Origin: Rhizophagus clarus
Lineage: Eukaryota > Glomeromycota > Glomeromycetes > Glomerales > Glomeraceae
Direction of reading: 5' to 3'
Assembly (NCBI GenBank): GCA_015698045.1
Contig: BLAL01000297.1
Coordinates: forward strand, 558,001 to 622,000
DNA: 64,000 nt
The position numbers and the translations under genes are program-made. Shown here one piece after another: positions 36,291 through 46,396 of this stretch; within the stretch, counting starts at the first letter, position 1; every line of letters begins with the position of its first letter. The notes below the pieces were generated by a model that saw only the letters and a list, made by a program, of their open reading frames with translations, had not been told where the DNA came from and did not search any database.

Positions 36291-37269
36291 AAAATCATTT
36301 TTTTTTATTAAAAATGATTGTCTTTTTTTTTGTTACTAAAAACATTTTTTTTTTATTATTAAAAACGATTAAGAAATCATTTTATTTTTGGTATTAAAAA
36401 TGATCAAACATCATTATATTTTTGTTATTAAAAATGATCAAAAATTGTTTTATTTTTGTCATTTAAAAATGATCAAGAAATTATTTTTTTTTTTATTAAA
36501 AATGATCAAAAAATCTTTTTTAATTTGAAATCGTTTTGTTTTATTTTTTTTTATTAAAAACAATTGGTTTTTTATTCAGATTGAAAAAAAAACTCTGAAA
36601 CAGTAATGTTTTGGTGTTTTATATATGAAATTCAGGTACCCTAAGCGGGTCATGAATTTGTTGACCTGACTTGAATATCGCAAATCGGGTTAAGTCAATT
36701 ACCCGTCCTATCTGACCTGATTGTAAGCTCTATTTTTTATATTAAAAGCTTAAAAAAAGCATTTTTTTTATTTTGCGGTTAATAATAACAAACGTAAGAA
36801 ATATTTTTTATTTTAAATGATCATAAAAAACATTTCGCAATATTTTATTTTATCAAATTATTTAATAAAAACCAACATTTCGCAATTTTTTTTGCGAAAT
36901 TTGTAAAAAAAGTTGCATAACGCTTTTTTTATAGATGATTTGATAAAAAATTAGCATTTCACAACTTTTTCTTGCAAAATTAACAAGTTAAAAAAACGTT
37001 TAAAATAAATTAAAGTAGAAAAAGTTAACCAAACGTTTTTTTGATGATTTTTGTTAAGCAAGTTACATAATTCAGCTCAAATTTGCCTAACAAAAATCTG
37101 ACCTGAATTGAACTATTTTAACCAGTGCGGTACAGGTGACTGCTAGTTTTAATTAAAAAAAAATAACAATTTTTCTTTTATTAATTGTTTGACAGAAAAA
37201 AAATGATTTTTTATACGTTTTATAGGTTCCAGATAGGAACTTATTGATAATTTTGAATTTAGAGTAAAT
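36291..37269. repeat. degenerate repeats after the hairpin satellite
   Basis: 36291-36560 is a decayed continuation of the array (AATGATCAAAAA variants). 36630-36730 is a richer patch (CAGGTACCCTAAGCGGGTCA, then GACCTGA motifs). 36760-37050 repeats the TTTCGCAA / AAAAACGTTTTT theme seen at 31040-31260. No gene. Confidence 0.5.
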
Positions 37270-37758
37270 ATGGGGCCCAAAACTGAAACCTCCCGAAACC
37301 CTTTAGGTTTAGGTATATACCGAAACTTAGTTTTGGGATGTGCATCTATTTCCCGAATCCCAAATTCTGAATCCCTCCCAAAACTCCCCTGAAACCATAT
37401 ATACCGAAATATAACTGAAACTTACGTATTAATCATGTTATTTATTTTGATTTAATTGTAGGACTCAAGGTTTCTTTTACGTAACAATAGTGATTACTGG
37501 TGTAATCCATTTAGCATTTATAATTAGTAATAAAAGTGAAATTAAACATTCGTAATTTTTAAATTTTAATAAATTAATATTTTGGGTTAAGTCATTATCT
37601 TGGCCAAAATTTATAGATAGTGCTGGCCAAGTCGAGCATAATTTGGGCCAAAACAGTTTCAGGTTTCAGAATTAATTTCAGGTTTTGGGAATTGTTTCGA
37701 TTCGTATATTCCGAAACCTGAAACTTTCGGAAATCCACTTGGAGGTTTTGGGTCCCAT
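37270..37758. mobile_element. terminal-inverted-repeat element, about 489 bp
   Basis: Starts ATGGGGCCCAAAAC and ends GTTTTGGGTCCCAT, inverted repeats with one difference. Inside both ends are more diverged inverted blocks rich in CCGAAAC / GTTTCGG (e.g. GAAACCTCCCGAAACCC at the left; GAAACCTGAAACTTTCGG at the right). No transposase. No clear target-site duplication, so boundaries are tentative. Confidence 0.5.
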
Positions 37759-38509
37759 GTATAATTCAGAGGTATGTTATGCTCTGAATCTTTTTTTATT
37801 CATCATAGATTTCAAAAGAGAGTTTATTAACAATTTAAAGTTTCATAGGTTCATTAACTCTAGATTTATTTAATTTTTTTTTAATTTAGTGCAAAAAAAA
37901 CATAATAAATTTTAAAAATAAACTTTTAAGAAAAATTTGCAAGAATTGCAAATTTTTCTTTTTCTTTTAAGGATAGCCCTGCAGGCAGAATTGTTTAAAA
38001 TAATTTTCAAAATATTGAAAATAATTCATTTCATGTGCAGAAAAATTAGTTTTTGAATAAATTTATTTTTTTGCAAAGGATCAACATACGAGGCTAAAAA
38101 ATGTAATTTATTTGTGATGGCTCAATTTAATTAATAATATTACTGACACAGGCGAGGTCAGTGACAAAAATTTCCTAAAGAAAGTGTTCAAAATAATCAA
38201 ATAAAAAAATAAAAAAAAATTTTCTTTGTATGTACTGTTCATGTACATGTTCAATGTTCTGTTCATAGTACATAAAGTACATATACATAAAGATTAAATG
38301 GACCATTTTTTACCAAAAAGAAAAAATTTTTTGATTTCAAGGCAATTTAGCATGTGGATTATCTACAAAATTAGATTAGATTAATGATAGAAGAAATAGA
38401 AATTTCTATACAAAATACACTGGAAATGTTCTTTCAAAAATGGAATGATTTACAGGTTTATTTCCATTTTTGCAAAAAACGGCCAACCAATGCTTATCTG
38501 TGTGTTAAA
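37759..38509. other. spacer
   Basis: AT-rich, no supported gene. The 71-codon frame starting at 38384 has no recognisable domain. Confidence 0.5.
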
Positions 38510-39650
38510 AATCGGTTAATCAAGAAAAACTCTCTCTCCTTCTTTTTATTTCACATTTTGGAAATATTATTTCGCCATATGGGAAGAACCCTTAAGTGAA
38601 GAGTATTGTGTAAAAAAGCTGCCCTACACATGCCATAATTATTCACACACCAATTTGCGGTCCGCTACTTTTCTTTATTGGGTCCAGCGGTGCTGTTATA
38701 ATGTTTTTAATGACTTTGAAGATGAGGTTGAAGACTTCAAGCTGAAAGAGAGAAATTTTCAAGGTGCTTAGTAGAGAAGGTTCACTTTCTTTTTAAAGGT
38801 GTTGTTCCTGGTGCTGTTTGGTATTATTTCCTCCTTTACCTGGTTTTTTCCCCTGCTTTAGCAGATGGTTTTCCAGGGTTATGATTTTTCTTATTTTTTG
38901 GTGTATTTTCTTGTCTTTTCATTTTGCCTTCTACTTTTTGGAGTTTTTCTGGAGGGTAGGGGGGTATTCCAAAATTGATCGACATAGGTGGCTTGGTGAT
39001 TATTTCCTTTTGAGAGAGTCAGGTGTTTGTGTAAGGAGGGTGCAGATCTTGGTGATCAGTTTTTGATCAGGTGAGATTATGTTGAGCACGTGTTGGACTA
39101 TTATGGGTTTTTACTGCAGTTTTTAGTTTTTTCTATTGGGTATGCTGGTCGTTAATCTTGGAGATCTAAATGGTTTGTCCAGATGCAGCCAAGTTGGCCA
39201 ACCTACTTGTAGGGATTATTAATAGGTAGTAATATTACTCTGGAATATAGTCATTTGGAGAAGTTTTTATTTTTTGACCTTACTGACCAGTGCAGGGTAG
39301 ATATACTTATCTTGGAGGCTGGCGATGTTAGTTATAGAATATTTGCAGAGTACGGGCTTCAGCTTACCTGGTCTTTGGATTGGTGTAAGAGAGGTAGTGA
39401 CTTAACTGACCGTGAAGGGTTACAATTTGATATCGTACTTTTACATTAGTGTCGACCTTTTCTTACTTAGTTCATCAGTTTGAGTAGATTATTTCTTTTT
39501 TTTGCAATTTAGTATTTTATTATATGTTCAAATTTTTGTTCTTCATGTAAATAATTTACTTAAATTCGCATCATGTTAGGTTCTTAACTGACACCCATAA
39601 ATAAAAATAAAAATAAAAATCAGTTAATCAAAAAAAAACTCTCTCCTGTT
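38510..39650 (+). mobile_element. LINE-like 3' fragment between direct repeats
   Basis: The block ends with AAATAAAAATAAAAATAAAAA (39,599-39,619), the kind of tail left by non-LTR retrotransposons. Around 38,511-38,540 and 39,619-39,648 the flanks carry a direct repeat of about 30 bp (ATCGGTTAATCAAGAAAAAC versus ATCAGTTAATCAAAAAAAAA, then ACTCTCTC). The interior is unlike its surroundings in composition and has no recognisable reverse transcriptase, so it would be a 5'-truncated copy with 3' UTR only, sitting just before the LINE ORF1. Confidence 0.45.
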
Positions 39651-39707
39651 ATCTTCAAAAATTGTTGAAAATCTGCAGTAATTCTCGAAAGATCTAACTT
39701 TTTTTAC

Positions 39708-41809
39708 GTGTTTTCTAGTTTAAGGTGTCTAACAACAACAGAAACAACAACACCAGTGCTCGTACTTTGCGAAACAGCTCAAAAGTTGTGCACCCTGCTG
39801 CCATCTTTGATTTTACTTTCACCTTTAACGCTGCTGACCCCCCACCGTGATCTAAAGATACAGCTACTAATAACGCTTTACAGGCTGACCTTGCAGCTGA
39901 TAAAAAGCGTATTAAGCAGAGCAACTTGCAATCTGAAAAGGATGTTGCTAGTGACCTTTTTGCAGATACTCCCAACCACCCGCCTAAGACCTTTTCTTCT
40001 AAGGGAAAAACTAAGTCCAAGAATTCTCGCTCGCACTTATCACGTGCTCAAGCGCTTTCCCAAAATATAGTAAACAACCTCAATGGAACTAATTGTATTC
40101 CCGCTCCTGCAGCTCCTGCAGTTACTCCTAAAGTTACTGATCAAAATGATCAATAACAGAATGACCAAATGCCAAATAAGAAAATTGTCAATTCTGCCAT
40201 AGATGTTGATCCGCCTTCTGACAACAATGAAAATTCTATCAACAGTCGATCACTATTGAAAAACTGTTAGACTATGTTGCCCTCGTAGCACTTGATAATA
40301 TTACTGGTTCTAAACCTTCAAAAATTAACACCATTAAGGAGACTCTTGCTAAATATAATGTCAAAGTACAACATCAACTTGGGTATTACGCATCTCCAAA
40401 AACAAGCAAAAGTCATTTTCAATGACAAGGATTCTTATGACAAATTTCTTAAAATGGAAATTATCCTGCAACTTAAAGATGAAAACTCGGATGACATTAA
40501 AAATATCACCCTTGAAATTTCTCTGCTTAAACCAGATAAACAAGTCACGACTCCTGATTAACAAAAAGAAAATACTAACCATCGTACAATTCAGGTGATT
40601 GATATCCCTGCATACCAAAAGCTGCTGAAATTAGAGCAAGCTTCGAAATCTTAGGTGAAATTGAGAGACTCTATACTAAAGGCACTGGTTTTTACCAGAT
40701 CGCCTATATTACATACAAATCTCAAGATGCTCTTACCTACTTTGAGACTAACTGGAGATATTATGTAGGAAAAGACATAGTTAGAGTTCTTCCTCTGTCT
40801 CTCAACCAAGATGCTTGCACTTTACGAAAGCAGTTTTCTTTTAAACTATCTGGACTAGTCTACAACACTAGTGGCTATGATCTTGAACCTGTTTTACTCA
40901 AGTGTAAAGCTAAATCCTGCTTTATTCCTGCTGCTATGATCAGAGAGAGATATTCTAAATGTCGATACGCTTATATTCACTTCTCTTGTGATGAAGATTG
41001 ATAGGCTGCGCTACAACTTTCAATCAACTTCAAAAAGGGCAATATGGATTCACGTCAATTATATTGGAGCCAAGAATCAGATCGCATCTGTAACATCTGT
41101 GGTAACCCCTCCCACATGACTGCTACTTGTAATAATAAAAATATCAATAAATCCCCTGGCAAAAAGTTTGTTAGTGGCGCTGATAATTGGAAGAATTTAA
41201 AGAAATCGTACGCTGATGCTGCTAAATCTAAAGGTGCTAATAAATCTGCAAGACCTTCTCGCTCCACTCAGCAGAAGAGACTTGATCGTGATACTCAACA
41301 CAGTGAGGAAATGGATGAGGATGAATCTTGTTTTGACCAAGACCCTGCCATTCTCCGATTTAAAGAAACAATCCTTAATAGTTTACGTCAACTAGAGACA
41401 AAGATCATGAATATCAGTTCAACTCTTGAAAGTACTGATAAACAAATCGCCGCAATCGTTACTGCCCAGAAAGCTTTACACATTGAAAAAGGTTCCAAAC
41501 TGGAGGGTACCATGAAGAAAAAATCCCTCACACAGTCCTTTTCAGCTTCTTCATCTGACCAAACCAAGAAACGCGTTAAGAGCGCTGATAACTCTGATCG
41601 AGAAGCTGAACTTATCCAAGACACTCATGACCTTCACCAATCTGACGCTCAAATTCAAACTCTTCTGACTCAACAAAATGAAATGAAATCATCCTTTTAA
41701 TCTATCTCTTCAACCATGACCAAAATGTTTGAAATGCTTGCTAGTACTTCTGCTTCATCTTCTTTGGGGGAAGATGATAAAGTTGCCGATGTTTTTGATC
41801 TTGCATAAT
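39708..41809 (+). pseudogene. non-LTR retrotransposon ORF1 (gag-like), decayed
   Basis: Basic, Asn/Ser-rich N-terminal region (SNNNRNNNTSARTLRNSSK), a central part that may be RRM-like (GTGFYQIAYITYKSQDAL), one CCHC zinc knuckle CNICGNPSHMTATC at about 41,088-41,129 and a coiled-coil-like C-terminus. Stops occur at about 39,847 (TGA) and 40,154, with frame changes near 40,260-40,400 and 40,560-40,650, a stop after HFSCDED (about 40,998) and one after SSF (41,698). ORF1p would coat the element RNA. It ends 11 bp before the ORF2 start. Confidence 0.7.
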
Positions 41810-41820
41810 CATTTTTAATT

Positions 41821-44800
41821 ATGGACAACAATATTCCCTCTGGTTCCTCTTTATCCTTTCAATTAATAAAAAACAATTCCCCCAAACTTGACTTACCACC
41901 AATTTTTCATTCAAAAAAGGATCTTTTAGATTCCACTATAACGAAAATCGCATCTACAAATATTCGTACTTTAAATAAAAACAAATTTATCAGTTTAATT
42001 GACGCTATGAAAGATCACAATATCAATATTTATGGTCTCTCAGAGACTAATTGTTCTGAACGACAAGCAAAAATATGGCAGCATCAATTAGATGTTCGCA
42101 GTTACTTTGATTATTCACAATTAGGAGGCTAAGACCAAGGCGTAGGTATTATCATTGATGCCAAATATGACATATTCGTTCACAAAGCAGTTGGACATAA
42201 AGGCAGAATCATTTATTTGGACTTGTACTTTAGCGATAAGCGTAAACTTCGTTTAATTCAGGTTTACCTTAATGCAAATCAGAAAGAAAGATTACAAATC
42301 AAAGCTTTACATAAATACATTGACGACACCATTAGCGATGCTCAATCACGTGACATAGAAGTCATCATCATGGGAGACTTCAATATTAATTACAGAAAAT
42401 ATTTAATGGCTTTCATTAACAATAAATGGCAATTTTTCTTGTTTCGTACTTTGGAATGTAAAAGGTTGCTAGACACCATTCCAATCTTTAATGATAATGA
42501 TGAAGAAATGTATACTTATACACCAGCTGATCCTAACAGACAAGAATCAAGATTAGATTATATTTGGGCTTCTTTACCTATGTTAGAGAAAAGTGTTAAT
42601 AGTACCGTGATAGAAAATGATCATTTTGATACTGACCATAAAACTGTAACGTTATCATTGAACACAGTACAGATAACAGGTGTTTTCTTGAACGCAACCA
42701 ATCAAAAGAAGAAGCATATCAAAAGGACTGTATTTCAATATGATGAAATGGACAAGGATGATGAATATACCTGGAAAAATTTCAACACCCATTTGGACTT
42801 AAAGATTGAGAATACATTAATGAAAGATTTTTCGTCGTTAAACCTCGTCACATTAATACCCTCTGGGACATGTTTAGGCAAACCCTTATGAGAGTAGCTA
42901 AATCTCGTATAGTCAACAAGCAAGTCACTAGAAATAAAGTCAAAACTACACCAGAAAAGAAGCTTTTAATTTACTTTGATATAAGATATATCATTAATCG
43001 TATACTGGAAACACATTCGATACTGAATAATACCACTTTTATTACTTATAGTGTCTCTACTAAATGGTCCAAGTTCCAACATCTCATTAATATGACATTG
43101 GACAAATATGAATGCTCAGACCTTTCATCATCCTTTACCTTTCTTATACTTGACGACTTCAAATTATTTTTGAAGAATTTGTGTAAAATTAGAAAACACT
43201 TACGACTTCTTTTCAAATTAGAACTTGATATTATGGTTCAGGAACAAATAGTTTCTAATATCAAGAAACGTTGTACTAATTTTAAAGATAACCAAGCCTT
43301 TATAATTCGCTCGATCACTGAAGAAGAGATGGTTCATATCTCGATTGAAAAAATATATAAGAAAGATGCCCAAGGCAATGAATCACTGATCACAGGTGAA
43401 TCAGCTGTCCTTAATGAAACCAATTATCATTTCCAAACTATTGCAGGCTCGATTAATAGGAAAAAGCCACTTCAAGGCCGTTGGAAAGATCAATATCAAC
43501 CTTTACGTCATGTTAATGGGAATATTTACTCAAACCTCATGGACCTTCCATCACGTGATGAATAGCTGGATGTTATCAGAAACCTTCCTAAAGGTAAAGC
43601 TACAGGCCCCTCAGGAATATCGAATGAAATGTTATAACACCTTAGTCCTACGGCTCATGATATTTTATATTATCTGATATATAAAATTATACAATTTGGT
43701 TACTTACCAAAACAATAAAAAGAAGCAACCGTTTTTCCTATTGCCAAGCCTAGACCTTTTAATTGTGAATTATCAAACTCTCGTCTGATCACCTTACTTG
43801 AGACTGCTCATAAAGCTCTTATCAAATTACTTAATCATCAACTTACTTTAACGTTAAAATAACATAATGTTCTACAAACTAACCAATTCGCTGGTTTACC
43901 AAAACAATCCACCTTCGAACCTATAAGGATCATTAACGAAATTATTCAAGATGCTATAGATAATAATAATGAACTCTGGATCTTATCACAGGATATGAGA
44001 AAGGCCTATAACCGTATCAATACCTTTCAACTACAAAAAGCGATAAACCGAATTAAATTATCTCAGCAATTCACTCATTTAATTTTAGATTTATTTAAAG
44101 ATAGAACAAATCAAGTTATCACTGCCTATGGCAAGATGACCGCGTATGATGTTCTTACAGGCATAGATCAAGGAGAAGTCATTTCACCTGTTCTTTGGTG
44201 TATTTATTATGATCCTTTACTTGCTGAAATTAATAACCAAAATTTGGGATATACTGTATTGTGTAATAATATACAGCAAATACCACAGTTAAATTCAGGT
44301 GTGATAGAACAACATGTCCTGGCCTTGGCATTTATGGATGACACACAGTGGATTACTGATAAGAAAGACAAATTGGAATCAATGTTGTCTATTGCCGACT
44401 CCTTTTATAGATTAAATGATATTCAGATCAATAAGGATAAATCTGAACTCATGACGAGAACTAAGATGTATAAGCATCAATATTCTCACATCTACAACAA
44501 CAAGATTGATATTCAATTTGGAAGGGAATCTATTAGTATTAAGGCTAAACACCCTCATGAACCCACTCGTATCCTGGAAGTTTATTTTAATATTGAGAAT
44601 GATGAGCAATATCTAATCTCTAAAATTAAAGCTGAGATTGACCACTTAACGAACCTTATGTGAACAAAAAAATTACTGATAAGCACATTTTATAATTGTT
44701 AATAGAATTATTATACCTTGTATTGAATACTGGTCACAGGTTTTTGTCCTATCACCAGATTTAATTCATCGTTTATTTGTTTCTTTTCATCGAATGTTTA

Positions 44801-45054
44801 AAAACAAGCTCAAATTTGCTCGTACTGCACCTAATGCAATTTTAGATAACTCTTATATATATGGTTATAGAAATCCTTATGAAAATCAACTCCAAGCAAA
44901 AATTAGTAATTTTTGCATTCAACTAAATGACACAGGAATTCTGGGAAGAATCACTAAAATTCGTTTGAAATTATTACAACAACTACTTTGGTTCCCGACC
45001 ACTAATAGAGGGTATAGTAGTGTCCTAGGACATGTTAATATATTAATATATTAA
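41821..45054 (+). pseudogene. non-LTR retrotransposon ORF2 (APE endonuclease and reverse transcriptase), decayed
   Basis: Endonuclease motifs appear in order: ASTNIRTL, GLSETN, IMGDFNIN, SRLDYIW and a final D-x-D-H (DTDHKTV). The reverse transcriptase part has GPSGISNEM, QDMRKAYNRI, GIDQGEVISPVLW and AFMDDTQW, where FMDD replaces the usual Y/F-ADD. Stops lie at 42,130, 43,563, 43,640, 43,718 and 43,859 and frame changes near 42,850, so it cannot move itself. Endonuclease plus RT with no RNase H domain seen places it among APE-type LINEs; the clade is not resolved. The last open segment (44,794-45,054) runs into a palindrome. Confidence 0.85.
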
Positions 45055-45073
45055 CATGTCCTAGAACACTACT
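45016..45073. repeat. 58-bp near-perfect palindrome
   Basis: Arms of 28 bp around a TA centre differ at one position only: AGTAGTGTCCTAGGACATGT... is mirrored by ...ACATGTCCTAGAACACTACT. It overlaps the last codons of the LINE ORF2 frame, so the end of that frame is repeat-derived. Confidence 0.85.
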
Positions 45074-45087
45074 TGTTCAAGACTAAT

Positions 45088-45195
45088 ATGTCCTAGGATG
45101 TTATAATCTAATAATTAATATGTCCTAGAATATTGTAACCTAATAATTAATATGTCCTAGGGTGTTATAATATACATATTAATATATCCTAAAGA
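45088..45195 (+). repeat. 32-bp tandem repeat, about 3.5 copies
   Basis: ATGTCCTAG cores start at 45,088, 45,120 and 45,152, with a diverged fourth (ATATCCTAA) at 45,184, giving an exact 32-bp period. The core also forms the arms of the neighbouring palindrome, so both belong to one repeat family. Confidence 0.8.
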
Positions 45196-45306
45196 TGGAT
45201 CTGTTTCCTCTCTCTGTAACCTGTTGGTTAGTAAATATGGATGAAGTGCACACCTATTTGGTTGCCTGTTAAAATACCTTGTGGTAAAAAAAATATTGTG
45301 TCAGGT
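45196..45306. other. short spacer between repeats
   Basis: No gene or element seen. Confidence 0.5.
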
Positions 45307-45583
45307 GGCGCAGTAAATTTGTAGTAAAAATTTGGCCAACACTATAGCATAATTTTGGCCGATCTTTTGGGCATGTGATTCGAGGATCCACAATGGCGCT
45401 ATGGTAGTGACCTAATGGTATCATGGAACTATCGTGGAACTGTCATGGAACTGGCAGGAAGCTAGAAAGGTTCTATTATTTTGCCAGTTTTAGGCTAGCT
45501 TGGGTGCTGAGTTATTATGTTCAAAGATCTGGCCGAAATTGTGAAATAGTATTGGCCGAATTCATACTGCGCCTTACTGCGCC
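45307..45583. mobile_element. MITE-like element, copy 1
   Basis: Begins GGCGCAGTAA and ends TTACTGCGCC, a perfect 10-bp terminal inverted repeat, with an extra ACTGCGCC just inside the right end. Internal sequence (TTTGGCC, AGGATCC, TAGTGACC, AGTTATTATGTTCAAA) recurs in copy 2 directly downstream. Non-coding. Confidence 0.6.
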
Positions 45584-45630
45584 AGTCACGTGATACTGTT
45601 CCAGTGCCAGAATACCCTCTATCATAGCAA

Positions 45631-45891
45631 ATTCAGTTAGTTTTGGCTGGCACTATAACAATAATAACTCTAGCCGATTTTTGAACTCATGATTTTAGGA
45701 TCCAATTTGGCACCATAGTGGCGCTCTGATAATGTCTTAGAGGTGTCATAGAAGTGATAAGAAACTAATATAGTTCTATTAGTTTACCAGTTCCATATGC
45801 CGGTTGGGATACCAAGTTATTATGTTCAAAATCTAGCTGAATTTATGATGAAGAATAGTACTGGCCGACATTATTGTTTATTTACTGCGCC
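45631..45891. mobile_element. MITE-like element, copy 2
   Basis: Diverged direct copy of 45307-45583 in the same order (TTTTGGCTGGCACTATA, TTAGGATCCAATTTGGC, AAGTTATTATGTTCAAA), ending TTACTGCGCC. The left terminus has lost the GGCGCAGTAA end. Confidence 0.55.
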
Positions 45892-46042
45892 TTGGAGTTC
45901 TGGGCACTTTCCCATCACTTTCTCGCAACTTTTGAGGGATCATAGTCAGGTTATTTGACTACTGGGATATATCAGCTGATTTTTATATAATAATTCTGAA
46001 GAAGGCTACCCTAATACATATACCCAGATACATACTAGTAAT

Positions 46043-46094
46043 AGGATAGGCAAGTGCCAATATTCATATAATAGATTACGTACTTACCTACCCT
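46043..46094. repeat. hairpin element, copy B
   Basis: AGGATAGGCAAGTGC ... GTACTTACCTACCCT with a loop like that of copies C and D (CAATATTCATATAATAG). Arms match each other at 12 of 15 positions yet differ from copies C/D in both arms together. A half copy (right arm only, GAAGAAGGCTACCCT) lies at about 45,998-46,012. Confidence 0.65.
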
Positions 46095-46206
46095 AAATAT
46101 CATTATTAAGAATATGTCTGTGGTTGGAGGTGCATTATGTACTATTATGGCCGGCGTGCATTTGTCTACTCTAGATGTTATATATGCCCGAGCACATACT
46201 AGTGAT

Positions 46207-46258
46207 AGGGTAGCCTTCTGCTAATATTTTATATAATGATTATGCAGAAGGCTACCCT
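46207..46258. repeat. hairpin element, copy C
   Basis: Perfect 15-bp arms AGGGTAGCCTTCTGC / GCAGAAGGCTACCCT around a 22-bp AT-rich loop. It lies 138 bp before the start of the primase-helicase pseudogene. Confidence 0.85.
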
Positions 46259-46396
46259 AAATATCACCTATTAGGAATATATTTATTCGCGATTTGCTTG
46301 TCAACTTGCTATACATCTTTTTTTTTTGAAGAACGAAAAAATTAATTAAACATTTCGAAAATATATTGTGATATAATAACTTTATCTACTGTCAGC

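Noticed and set aside
38818..39449. Plus-strand frames of 64-82 codons in the LINE-like fragment
   Set aside because: Aromatic-rich, no reverse transcriptase or endonuclease motifs; taken as untranslated element sequence.
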